The notes below the pieces were generated by a model. The model made no database searches. It was given only the letters and a program-made list of their open reading frames with translations, and was not told the origin of the DNA. The position numbers and the translations under genes are program-made. Positions 33,981-41,560 of a stretch of DNA of 50,726 nucleotides are shown in pieces; position 1 is the stretch's first letter, and every line of letters begins with the position of its first letter. Source of the stretch: Clostridiales bacterium (lineage in GTDB: Bacteria; Bacillota_A; Clostridia; Christensenellales; Pumilibacteraceae); assembly GCA_031264755.1 (NCBI GenBank), contig JAISDO010000020.1, positions 1-50,726 of the forward strand, written 5' to 3'.

Positions 33981-34751
33981 TTAGTTGATGCCTGGTATTT
34001 GAATTCCGTCATTTTCTAGTATATTGCGTATAACATATACGAAAGTTTTGCCACAAGACCAATCGTCAGCGTCACCTTTGACGTCTGTAGAGTTAACAAA
34101 TGCAAAAGGAACATCTTTGTTGCGAGTTGATATTATTTCAGCTACTTTGGCTTTGATTGTCTCGTGTACTCTATCATGCATACTAAATACGATGTGAGTG
34201 GCTATACCACGACTATCTTTGAGGTGGGCTATAGCGTCTACAAGCGTGTTAAGTTGATTGGTCATTAGTTCTAGCTTTTCGTCGTCACGCAATGTACCCA
34301 AAAAGTCCGCACAACTAAACAACATGATAACGCCACTAGGCGAAGTATCACTTTCTTCGCTTGCATAACTTTCAAACAATGAGTGGAACATCTCCAAGTT
34401 TTGGGTTATGTCAGCACTTGCAGACTCAGACAAGAATGCCTCCTCAGTAAGACCACCAGGAGTGTCAGTTACGACAAACACAGGCCAATCTGGTTGAGAC
34501 TTCCAACCACCTATAAGGCTAGTTTTTTCTTGTATTTGGATGGCTGTCTTGTTGACTAGACGAGTATTACCAACAGAGTGTCCTTTTTTGATTTTCTTTA
34601 CATTCTGTTTTTGTTGAGCACGGTCATTGGCATCCATGATGTGCAATCTATTACCATTGAGACCCTTGTTGATTTGTGCAATCGCAGTAGTCCAATAAGT
34701 TGTTTTGCCAGCGTCAAATTTGCCTAGCATCAAAATCTCTTTCTCTTCCAT
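33981..34751 (-). CDS. P-loop GTPase of a stand-alone cassette
   Basis: The 256-residue protein has Walker A LGKFDAGKTTYWT at residues 9-21 and a G3-type DTPGG at about residue 96. The segment HSVGNTRLVNKT lies where a switch region would be. There is no clear NKxD; HIVFSMHDR may take its place. This layout resembles TRAFAC-type GTPases found in conflict-type or GTPase-associated gene pairs, but I cannot name the family. GGAG lies 12 bases before ATG 34751-34749, with AAAAGGAG in the leader. A strong promoter stands 93 bases upstream. Codon choice is close to that of core genes, so recent transfer is not indicated. Confidence 0.8.
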   Translation of the reverse strand: MEEKEILMLGKFDAGKTTYWTTAIAQINKGLNGNRLHIMDANDRAQQKQNVKKIKKGHSVGNTRLVNKTAIQIQEKTSLIGGWKSQPDWPVFVVTDTPGGLTEEAFLSESASADITQNLEMFHSLFESYASEESDTSPSGVIMLFSCADFLGTLRDDEKLELMTNQLNTLVDAIAHLKDSRGIATHIVFSMHDRVHETIKAKVAEIISTRNKDVPFAFVNSTDVKGDADDWSCGKTFVYVIRNILENDGIQIPGIN

Positions 34752-34794
34752 TATTTTATGTTTCTCCTTTTAAAAAACAACTGGTTATTATTGT

Positions 34795-34824
34795 AGATCT
34801 TGCAAAGCAATTTTTTGCAAATCT
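34795..34824 (-). promoter_or_regulatory. Inverted repeat in the leader of the GTPase cassette
   Basis: On the plus strand AGATCTTGCAA (34795-34805) mirrors TTGCAAATCT (34815-34824), with one extra base on the left. It lies in the transcribed leader, between the promoter and the ribosome site, and could be an operator or a regulatory hairpin. Confidence 0.4.
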
Positions 34825-34843
34825 TGTACCATTTATGTATAGT

Positions 34844-34872
34844 ATTATACTACATTTTTGATATAAAGTCAA
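34844..34872 (-). promoter_or_regulatory. Minus-strand promoter of the GTPase cassette
   Basis: On the minus strand TTGACT (34872-34867) and a perfect TATAAT (34849-34844) are exactly 17 bases apart. The start is expected near 34837, giving a leader of about 85 bases. Confidence 0.75.
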
Positions 34873-35211
34873 CTATTATTCACCAATTGTTAACATATAC
34901 GAACAAATTTAATCAATATAGTTATTTTGTGACATATATAACTGCTATTGAATCTTGGATTGCAAGTATACCTAATCTAGCGTATGATATAATGAGTTGA
35001 TTTGAGTAGGCTATGTCAATTTAATGTAGTCAATGATATACATTGCAATTTGGCCTATTATTGCACAATATTGATGTAGTGCATATATATATTATAATGT
35101 AGCTAGTGCTAGCTTTTTATACATAATAATTGCTCTAATGTATTGTATATAGACAAAATGTAATAAATCGCACAAATCACTACAATACTTGTACACAATG
35201 TGAATATATTA
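34873..35211. other. AT-rich divergent spacer with a small terminator
   Basis: No convincing gene. AGCTA (35101-35105) and TAGCT (35110-35114) form a short hairpin followed by TTTT, a small plus-strand terminator with no gene before it. It may simply shield the downstream promoter at 35212. Confidence 0.3.
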
Positions 35212-35240
35212 TTGACAAAAATATATAGTAATGCTATAGT
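35212..35240 (+). promoter_or_regulatory. Promoter of the CarA-like gene
   Basis: A perfect TTGACA (35212-35217) and TATAGT (35235-35240) are separated by 17 bases, with an extended TGC before the -10 box. The start is expected near 35247, which rules out the in-frame codons upstream of it. Confidence 0.75.
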
Positions 35241-35256
35241 ATTAGTATCTACTATT

Positions 35257-36282
35257 ATGGGGTTGAGTATGCAACAAGATGCATCATTGATATTGGGCGA
35301 CAATACAGTTGTACGTGGGTGTGGGTGCGGCTGGATGCGTGATACGCATAGTCATAATATTGTGGTAGATACGCAACAGTACAATTGCGAACGGTCTCTC
35401 ACTACACCTATCAATCGAGAGAGTATATTGTTGCGGACATTTCCCATTGTGCATCAACTTGACACAGAGTATATTGATACTAAGTTTTGCAATGCTAGGG
35501 GATTGATAGCTGGTCATTTGTTGAACAGTGCCAAGTCTGATCTTCAAACTAGTAGTATTGATACTTGGGACAGTTGGCTACGGAGCAGAGGGATACCTTG
35601 TATCTTCAATGTAGATGTTGGGCAAATATACCGCAAGTTGTGTGACGCCAAAGGCAAATTGAATGCCAAGATTGTGTTTGACAACAAGCTAAAATTGCAA
35701 TTGGCAAGACCACTGATAGGACAGTTGACCAATTATACTATAGGTGACAAGCCGACTAATATAGCTATCATAGATATGGGGTTGGATGATACAAGCAAGG
35801 ATATATTGTTGCGACATGCCACACTTAGAGTTTTTGGTGACTATGACTACAATCAAGTAGTGAGTACATCGCCAGACTATATATTATTTAGTGACGGTTG
35901 TGGCAATCCAGTCAACCAAAAATTGGCAATCAACTTAGTCAAAGCCAACTTGCTGTCCAAGAGACCTATCCCAATGTTGGGTATAGGTATGGGCAGTGCT
36001 GTATTAGCAATTGGACACGGTCTCAAGATATCCAAACTGCCAATATCAACTATTGGCAATGCAACTGTACACAATTTGGCTGATGATGCTATGCACAATA
36101 TAGAGGTTGCTTGCGATTATGTATTAGTTGACAAGAATCTTCCACAAGATGTCAAGGTGACGAGTAGATTGTTGTATAGCAATATTATATCTAGTGTATT
36201 GTACAAGAAGACTAAGAGTGTAGGTATATTGTCAAGTCCGCAACTATTGCAGCAGTGGTTGTCCAAACAACTAAATATTTGA
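35257..36282 (+). CDS. CarA-like protein lacking the glutaminase active site
   Basis: The 341-residue protein aligns along its length with the small subunit of carbamoyl-phosphate synthetase. The N-terminal domain has SLILGDNTVVRGCGCGW and ARGLIAGHL...WLRSRGIPCIFNVDVGQIYRKL, matching CarA's RGLIVR and GIDTRxLTR. The amidotransferase half has TNIAIIDMGLDDTSKDIL and ILFSDGCGNPV (for LSNGPGDP). The catalytic Cys is missing: GICLGHQ reads GIGMGSA, with Gly at about residue 244. The QNHGFAV and HPEA motifs have also gone (GILSSPQLLQQ). Glutamine hydrolysis by this fold is therefore not expected. ATG 35269 is an alternative start. It precedes the CarB-like-DapF fusion by 54 bases. Confidence 0.82.
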   Translation: MGLSMQQDASLILGDNTVVRGCGCGWMRDTHSHNIVVDTQQYNCERSLTTPINRESILLRTFPIVHQLDTEYIDTKFCNARGLIAGHLLNSAKSDLQTSSIDTWDSWLRSRGIPCIFNVDVGQIYRKLCDAKGKLNAKIVFDNKLKLQLARPLIGQLTNYTIGDKPTNIAIIDMGLDDTSKDILLRHATLRVFGDYDYNQVVSTSPDYILFSDGCGNPVNQKLAINLVKANLLSKRPIPMLGIGMGSAVLAIGHGLKISKLPISTIGNATVHNLADDAMHNIEVACDYVLVDKNLPQDVKVTSRLLYSNIISSVLYKKTKSVGILSSPQLLQQWLSKQLNI

Positions 36283-36313
36283 TATATTTTCCAACTATTG
36301 ACTGCCTAAGTCA

Positions 36314-36322
36314 TGATATAAT
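36314..36322 (+). promoter_or_regulatory. Extended -10 box before the CarB-like-DapF gene
   Basis: TGATATAAT (36314-36322) is a perfect extended -10. TTGACT at 36298-36303 is only 13 bases upstream, too close to act as a normal -35. A start near 36329 would leave a leader of about 8 bases before ATG 36337. The gene may also be read from the CarA-like promoter. Confidence 0.45.
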
Positions 36323-36336
36323 GAGGATTGATTGTT

Positions 36337-38415
36337 ATGCCACTCAACAGACAAATCAAAAAAGTATTGATACTGTGCGATAGGTATAGCTGCAGCGATA
36401 CTTTGTTGTCTATTGCACAGTCATTGACTGATGTCAATATACAAATGATTGTATTGGGCAATTGTGTTGCCATGCTAAAAGTTGTCAATTATACTACCAA
36501 TTTATACATATCCAATATAGATATAGAGGTAGTCTCAAAAGTGGTAGAGTATCATCAACCAGATGGTATAATAACACTTAATTGTACGACCCAATTTGGT
36601 ATATTGTTGCACGATATATTGAGATGTAGTAAGACAAAATTATTGACCAAATATGATGTAGTACATACTGTGAATGACGACAGTCAACACAAATGTATTA
36701 TGGTTGTTGTACGGGACGCCAAGGGCAATACGGTAGTAGTGTCTTCGGTATATGCTGGGTTGTATACAGTGGTACCTGCTATCGCTCTCACTGCCAAGCA
36801 GTATAGTGTGGTCAAAGATACAGCAGTGCAAGTTGCACAATCACACAATATAATAGGCGTATGCAATGTTGAATTGTCTATAGACAATCTTGAATGTCTA
36901 GTGCTTGATATCAATACTAGCATTACGCATATACACAACTTGATATATAGAGCCACCAATTATAACTTGACCAAAGTTGCAACCAAAATCTCAGTAGGTT
37001 ATAATTTGGATGAGATTGAGTGTGATTTGGCTCAGCGTCCTTGTATGCAACCGATTTTTGAGAATGTTGCTTTGTCTCCATCCAAAAATCTGTGCGATCT
37101 TTTGGGATTGAATTGCGATATACGTGAGTATAAATACGAAGATTTGGTACAGTTAGCCAAAGTTGTCCAGCATAACGTAGCTGATGAGTATTTGTCAATT
37201 GTGCACAGTATAGCTCAGTATGTTGTGTTTGAGTATATGCAACATTCTAATAATGCTAGTGTAGTACCCAATATTGTGTTGAGTGATACGGTTGAGGCAA
37301 GACTGATAGACAATACATATACTGAAGAGGGACTATTATATCAATTGTACTCAACGGGCAACACACGCACTAATACCACAAGTACCAAACCCACCCAATC
37401 AATCAAATGTAAAAAAAACGACCAAGATGATGTAAATCAAGACAAAACAAGCAAAGATAATGCACAACTCACATTGTTGCCCTACTGTATGACTGTGTCT
37501 ACAACAGATGAGGTGAAGTTGTCTACACGTAACATGGATAGGTTGTGGGATATACGCAACTTGCCTACACGGCCTACAGATATCAAATTTGTCAAGATGC
37601 ATGGAGCGGGCAACGACTATGTATACATAGATTGCCGCAAGAGAGATTTTGATATACTCAATGTATCTACTCTGGCTATACAGTTATCCGATAGACATTA
37701 TGGTATAGGCGGGGATGGCATTGTCTTGATATGCAAGTCTAATGTAGCTGATGCAAAGATGCTAATGTACAATGCAGATGGTAGCCAAGGTGCTATGTGT
37801 GGCAATGCTATAAGGTGTGTTGCCAAATATCTATATGACAATGGTATAGTCAAACATACTAGTATCAAGATTGATACTAGTAGTGGTATCAAAGATATAT
37901 CTGTGTTGGTGCAAGACAGCAAGGTAGCCTCTGCTACTGTCAACATGGGCAAATGTCAAAAAGTGCACAAGTGCAGTATACCCTTGTTAGATGTAGAAGT
38001 CTCTCAATGCAAAGATGCTCAGTTGTTTGATGTGTACTTTGTTGATATAGGCAATCCGCATTGTGTTGTATTTTTGGATTGTGAGTTGCAAGATCTCAAC
38101 ATAGAGGCATTGGGCAAATATTATCAACACAATAGTGTGTTTGGTGATATCAATCCCAATGTAGAGTTTGTCAATTTTAGAGACAATTCTGTATATATGA
38201 GAGTTTGGGAACGGGGTAGTGGTGAGACTTTGGCGTGTGGTACGGGAGCATGTGCCAGTGTGATTGCATGTATAGAGAGAGGATTGTGCAGCGCCAACAT
38301 GGATATATTGGTGCATCTTAAGGGTGGTACTATAGTAGTCAATCTTCAAGGTGATGATGTGTTGATGACGGGGGACTGCAATACAGTCTTTGAGGGTGTG
38401 ATACAAGTTTGGTAA
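36337..38415 (+). CDS. dapF: Degenerate CarB-like region fused to diaminopimelate epimerase
   Basis: A 692-residue protein. Residues about 1-330 resemble one ATP-grasp half of carbamoyl-phosphate synthetase large subunit: KVLILCDRYSCSD, then TNLYISNIDIEVVSKVVEYH with PDGIITLNC, then the EVNPR-like VLDINTSITHIHNL and RATNYNLTKVATKISVGYNL. A large central piece with the ATP-binding residues is missing and AGVHSGDS reads AGLYTVVP. After a Thr/Lys-rich linker, residues about 415-692 are complete DapF, which epimerises LL- to meso-diaminopimelate. It has KMHGAGNDYVYID, NADGSQGAMCGNAIR with catalytic Cys 488, and GSGETLACGTGACAS with Cys 634. Separate translation of DapF from an internal ATG (37534) cannot be excluded. 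Confidence 0.85.
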   Translation: MPLNRQIKKVLILCDRYSCSDTLLSIAQSLTDVNIQMIVLGNCVAMLKVVNYTTNLYISNIDIEVVSKVVEYHQPDGIITLNCTTQFGILLHDILRCSKTKLLTKYDVVHTVNDDSQHKCIMVVVRDAKGNTVVVSSVYAGLYTVVPAIALTAKQYSVVKDTAVQVAQSHNIIGVCNVELSIDNLECLVLDINTSITHIHNLIYRATNYNLTKVATKISVGYNLDEIECDLAQRPCMQPIFENVALSPSKNLCDLLGLNCDIREYKYEDLVQLAKVVQHNVADEYLSIVHSIAQYVVFEYMQHSNNASVVPNIVLSDTVEARLIDNTYTEEGLLYQLYSTGNTRTNTTSTKPTQSIKCKKNDQDDVNQDKTSKDNAQLTLLPYCMTVSTTDEVKLSTRNMDRLWDIRNLPTRPTDIKFVKMHGAGNDYVYIDCRKRDFDILNVSTLAIQLSDRHYGIGGDGIVLICKSNVADAKMLMYNADGSQGAMCGNAIRCVAKYLYDNGIVKHTSIKIDTSSGIKDISVLVQDSKVASATVNMGKCQKVHKCSIPLLDVEVSQCKDAQLFDVYFVDIGNPHCVVFLDCELQDLNIEALGKYYQHNSVFGDINPNVEFVNFRDNSVYMRVWERGSGETLACGTGACASVIACIERGLCSANMDILVHLKGGTIVVNLQGDDVLMTGDCNTVFEGVIQVW

Positions 38416-38510
38416 GAGGTTGGATGTGATACAATAATAATATTTTTTGGTAGTCAAATATATTGATATTGCAATATGCTGTTGTCGGTCTTCTATTGTG
38501 CTAAAGATAG

Positions 38511-38540
38511 TTGACATTGTACATTATATTGGTGTACAAT
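38511..38540 (+). promoter_or_regulatory. Promoter of rpsU
   Basis: TTGACA (38511-38516) and TACAAT (38535-38540) are separated by 18 bases. The start is expected near 38547, giving a leader of about 60 bases. Confidence 0.65.
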
Positions 38541-38576
38541 AGTATTGAATATATGCCGCTATATGATACTAGTTGT

Positions 38577-38603
38577 ATGGCTAAATGGCTAAGGTGGTGT
38601 TAG
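38577..38603 (+). promoter_or_regulatory. Possible 8-codon leader peptide in front of rpsU
   Basis: ATG at 38577 opens a frame reading M-A-K-W-L-R-W-C and stopping at TAG 38601-38603, four bases before the rpsU ATG. The rpsU ribosome site AAGGTGGTG (38591-38599) lies inside it, so reading of the short frame would occlude it. Two tryptophans in eight codons are notable. There is no ribosome site for the short frame itself. Confidence 0.25.
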
Positions 38604-38607
38604 TTGG

Positions 38608-38787
38608 ATGTCGTTGATTAAAGTAGGAGACAATGAGTCACTAGATAGTGCTCTTAAGAGGTTCAAACGCAAATGTCAAAAGGATAATATTCTTGGAGAC
38701 CTTAGGCGCAAGGAGCATTACGAGAAGCCAAGCGTAAGACGCAAGAAAAAAGCCGAACAAGCACGCAAACGCAATGCTAAGATGTAG
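38608..38787 (+). CDS. rpsU: 30S ribosomal protein bS21
   Basis: bS21 is a small basic protein of the 30S subunit near the anti-Shine-Dalgarno end of 16S rRNA, and it helps initiation. The 59-residue product has the family pattern: [20 protein letters not shown], then [20 protein letters not shown], and a basic end [17 protein letters not shown] at 38591-38599 lies 8 bases before ATG 38608. In many bacteria rpsU heads the dnaG-rpoD operon; here it stands alone, about 22 kb away. Confidence 0.95.
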   Translation: MSLIKVGDNESLDSALKRFKRKCQKDNILGDLRRKEHYEKPSVRRKKKAEQARKRNAKM

Positions 38788-38815
38788 TGTATTGTTTTGT
38801 CCTATTGTATTGATT

Positions 38816-38952
38816 GTTGTAGATGCAAATTGTATCTACAACCGGCTATCTTACAGCAAGAGCTTTTGTATATACTCTGTGTAAGCTGGCTCTAGATTGC
38901 TAACTGAACAAAAAGTCCGCTGACTTGATTTGGAACATAGTGGACTTTTTGT
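38816..38952 (+). ncRNA. Structured RNA region ending in an intrinsic terminator
   Basis: After rpsU come three paired elements. The first is 38816-38826 with 38832-38842 (GTTGTAGATGC/GTATCTACAAC). The second is an imperfect hairpin at about 38842-38893 with CTTACA paired to TGTAAG and AAGAG to CTCT. The third is a 14-bp stem, 38908-38921 with 38939-38952, whose right arm GGACTTTTTGT carries the T-run. The last is a good bidirectional terminator. The whole may be the rpsU 3' region or a separate small RNA. No riboswitch consensus was recognised. Confidence 0.4.
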
Positions 38953-39036
38953 CATATGTTGAGATGTAGGGATACGAAGCTTGGCTACAAAATTAGATTG
39001 CTAATTTGGGTATATTTTGTTGTCTACAATCTACAA

Positions 39037-39156
39037 CTGACTTGTTAAGATACGGAATGTATATTGAGTGTTGAGCAAAACTATTTTGGCGAGTTGTATA
39101 GTAGAGTAGTAAGACAAAAAGACGAGATAGACTATTAGGTTGTTCGTCTTTTTTGT
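39037..39156 (+). ncRNA. Possible small RNA gene with promoter and terminator
   Basis: CTGACT (39037-39042) and TATATT (39060-39065), spaced 17, could start a transcript near 39072. It would end at a second terminator, where ACAAAAAGACGA (39114-39125) pairs with TCGTCTTTTTTGT (39144-39156) around an 18-base loop. The product would be about 85 bases with no reading frame. The -35 match is modest. Nothing else explains a second terminator 160 bases after the first. Confidence 0.35.
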
Positions 39157-39190
39157 ATTATGATTGTCTTGTCAAGCCAATTATATTGGA

Positions 39191-39219
39191 TTGTCCATCA
39201 GTTGCTTGCTATATATAAT
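39191..39219 (+). promoter_or_regulatory. Candidate promoter of the TVP38 gene
   Basis: TTGTCC (39191-39196) and TATAAT (39214-39219) are separated by 17 bases. The start is expected near 39226, 17 bases before ATG 39243, with no Shine-Dalgarno site in between. Confidence 0.55.
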
Positions 39220-39242
39220 ATTGATTGCATATGCTATAGTGT

Positions 39243-40145
39243 ATGAGAACTGCAGAATGCACAAATACATCAAGCTATAATATGTATATAGTGTTGTCAC
39301 TAGTGTCCCTGTGTCTAGCACTGTTGAGCATGTACCTGTATCATAGTGTGCTTATGTTAGTGTCTGCAGGTGTTGTCACTATTTCACTAATAGTTGTGGT
39401 CAATCTTGAATGTACGCACTTTGTATACAAGACAACGGTATCTATACTGTGGATATTGGCTGTATGGATAGTGGGGTATAGCGTTGTACATTTTGCTGGA
39501 TGGCAAGGATATTTTAGCCAAGCTCAATTAGAAGTATATCTAGATTGGTCAAGAGATTGGATAGCACACAATATGGCGTTGGGATTGTTGCTGTATGTGT
39601 TGATAGTTGTATTGCATACGTTGGTTATACCCGTATCCACTACGCCATTTGTGTTGTTTGGTGTGGCAGTGTTTGGCAGTCATTTGGCTTTTGGGGCAAC
39701 TGTGGTGGCAACCGTGTCAGGGTCTATAGCTACATTTGCTATAGGTAAGACCTTTGGCAAAAAATTGGTAACATGGTTGATAGGTCAAGACAAATTTGAC
39801 AAGTACAACAGTACTTTGCAGTATAGTGGCAAATATTATTTGGCTACTATGTTTTTGTTGCCTGTATTTCCTGACGATATACTTTGTCTCATGGCGGGAG
39901 CTAGCAATCTCAAGTATAGAGAGTTTGTGTGGATTACTATATTGACTAGACCACCTATGATTGCCTTTACTTGTTATGTTGGCAACGGGGAGTTGATCTC
40001 TTTTAGTGGATGGGGTATATTAGTGTGGATTGTGATAATTGCGATATTTGTTGCAATGTTTGTTTGTGTCCACTTGTATGCCAGACACAAACAAAGGCAA
40101 AATATTGCAAAGACGAGTGATACTGTATCACAGTGTCAACGTTAG
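39243..40145 (+). CDS. TVP38/TMEM64 (VTT/DedA-like) membrane protein
   Basis: The 300-residue polytopic protein belongs to the VTT-domain family related to DedA, thought to act in lipid handling or membrane homeostasis. There are about eight hydrophobic segments. Family marks are the re-entrant region PVSTTPFVLFGVAVFGSH, GSIATFAIGKTFGKK, and the signature LPVFPDDILCLMAGASNLKY followed by REFVWITILTRPP. It is longer at the N-terminus (two extra spans) than a minimal VTT protein. There is no ribosome site. Its neighbours give no hint of a pathway. Confidence 0.88.
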   Translation: MRTAECTNTSSYNMYIVLSLVSLCLALLSMYLYHSVLMLVSAGVVTISLIVVVNLECTHFVYKTTVSILWILAVWIVGYSVVHFAGWQGYFSQAQLEVYLDWSRDWIAHNMALGLLLYVLIVVLHTLVIPVSTTPFVLFGVAVFGSHLAFGATVVATVSGSIATFAIGKTFGKKLVTWLIGQDKFDKYNSTLQYSGKYYLATMFLLPVFPDDILCLMAGASNLKYREFVWITILTRPPMIAFTCYVGNGELISFSGWGILVWIVIIAIFVAMFVCVHLYARHKQRQNIAKTSDTVSQCQR

Positions 40146-40506
40146 ACATCTCAATGAGTATATGGTATAATTCATATGGGTGGTATTGTGTCAGCTTTTG
40201 ACAATTGTGGTCAATATAGATTGGGTCAAAGTTGTTGCTACAATCATCAATCTTCAATACTATATTTGGTCGTATGAGTGTAGTGTATGATTCGTGGTTG
40301 GCTAATCATGGTGCAATTCTTCACCTGATGTCAATGGTGATTTGTAGGGCTCTTCTAGAGCCTATATGCTTGCTATGTAGTTGTAAAGTTGTATATATTA
40401 ACTATTGATTAATTCAATATGTCCAATCAATGAATTTGAAAAATTGCTCTTAAAATGCTCAAAAGATACTCAACAGACTCGTTTAGCACGTCACAAATAC
40501 TTGATT
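40146..40506 (+). promoter_or_regulatory. Region upstream of trpS, two small hairpins
   Basis: No separate gene is seen. TCACC (40321-40325) pairs with GGTGA (40336-40340), and GGCTCT (40348-40353) with AGAGCC (40357-40362). A T-box was considered because trpS is a common T-box target, but no AGGGUGGNACC element lies near the gene; GGGTGGTATTGTG at about 40179 only partly matches and is too far upstream. AATACT at 40496-40501 could be a -10 box close to ATG 40507. Confidence 0.3.
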
Positions 40507-41514
40507 ATGAACGACGCATCAAATACAACACAACAATTAGGCAATGTCTTTTCGGCTATACAGCCTACCAATATACCAACAATAGGCAACTACCTTGGAG
40601 CACTCAAAAATTGGGTATCGCTACAACAAGACTACACTTGTTATTATGCCATAGCTGACTTGCATAGTCTTACACTGTGTCTAGACGGAGCGGTATTGCG
40701 CAACAACATTATAGACTTGTACGCTCTATTGCTTGCTTGTGGTATAGATGTAGACAGGAGTGTATTTTTTGCCCAATCTAGTGTAGCAGAGCATAGCCAG
40801 CTTGCTTGGGTACTCAATTGTTATACCCAGTATGGACAAGCTAGTCGCATGACGCAATTCAAGGACAAGAGTTTGCGTCAGGTGGACAATGTCAATGTGG
40901 GTTTGTTTGCTTATCCTATACTACAAGCTGCGGATATACTATTGTACAATACTATGCATGTACCGATTGGAGCAGATCAGAAGCAACACCTAGAGTTGAC
41001 TAGAGATATAGCTGAGAGATTTAACTCTAGATTTAGTCCTACATTTGTTGTCCCCAACATATTGATACCTAAGATAGGTGCCAAAATCAATAGTCTACAA
41101 AATCCTACTCACAAGATGTCAAAATCGGACGACAATGTCAACGCTTATGTACTATTGACTGACGACAATGATACTATCGTACGCAAGATCAAGCGGGCTG
41201 TTACAGATAGTGGTGATAGTATAGAGTATATAGATGCCAAGCCTGGGATTGCTAATTTGCTAAGCATATATAGTGCATTTGAGAATATAACTATACAACA
41301 AGCTGTACTACAGTTTGTAACCAAATCATATGCGGTATTTAAGGATAATGTAGCACAGTGTGTACTATCTCATCTTCAACCTATCAGAGATAGTTATGTC
41401 AAGCTCAAGGCTGACAAATCCTACATACAGGATTGCATGGCCAAAGGAGCTGATAGAGCTAGAGTGATCGCTCACAAAACTCTGTCCAAAGTATACAAAA
41501 AGATAGGCTTGTAG
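40507..41514 (+). CDS. trpS: Tryptophan-tRNA ligase
   Basis: TrpRS joins tryptophan to tRNA-Trp. The 335-residue class I synthetase has the expected length. The HIGH-like motif is PTIGNYLGALKNW (about residues 24-36). The tryptophan and dimer region includes FAQSSVAEHSQLAWVLNC, YPILQAADILLYN, and VPIGADQKQHLELTRDIA. The KMSKS loop is KMSKSDDN. I chose ATG 40507 because sequence upstream in frame, back to 40405, has no ATG and no similarity. No Shine-Dalgarno site is present. Confidence 0.96.
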   Translation: MNDASNTTQQLGNVFSAIQPTNIPTIGNYLGALKNWVSLQQDYTCYYAIADLHSLTLCLDGAVLRNNIIDLYALLLACGIDVDRSVFFAQSSVAEHSQLAWVLNCYTQYGQASRMTQFKDKSLRQVDNVNVGLFAYPILQAADILLYNTMHVPIGADQKQHLELTRDIAERFNSRFSPTFVVPNILIPKIGAKINSLQNPTHKMSKSDDNVNAYVLLTDDNDTIVRKIKRAVTDSGDSIEYIDAKPGIANLLSIYSAFENITIQQAVLQFVTKSYAVFKDNVAQCVLSHLQPIRDSYVKLKADKSYIQDCMAKGADRARVIAHKTLSKVYKKIGL

Positions 41515-41560
41515 TCATATAGTATAATTGTACCAAAATATCAAAATTGGAGAAGATTGA

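Noticed and set aside
34800..35000. 66-codon plus-strand frame upstream of the CarA-like gene
   Set aside because: It overlaps the minus-strand promoter and leader of the GTPase cassette, has no ribosome site and a composition like the AT-rich spacer.
36298..36322. TTGACT/TATAAT promoter before the CarB-like-DapF gene
   Set aside because: The spacing is only 13 bases, too short for sigma-A; only the extended -10 box was kept.
40146..40506. T-box riboswitch in front of trpS
   Set aside because: No AGGGUGGNACC antiterminator element or terminator lies near the gene; the only partial match is about 320 bases upstream and breaks the invariant part.
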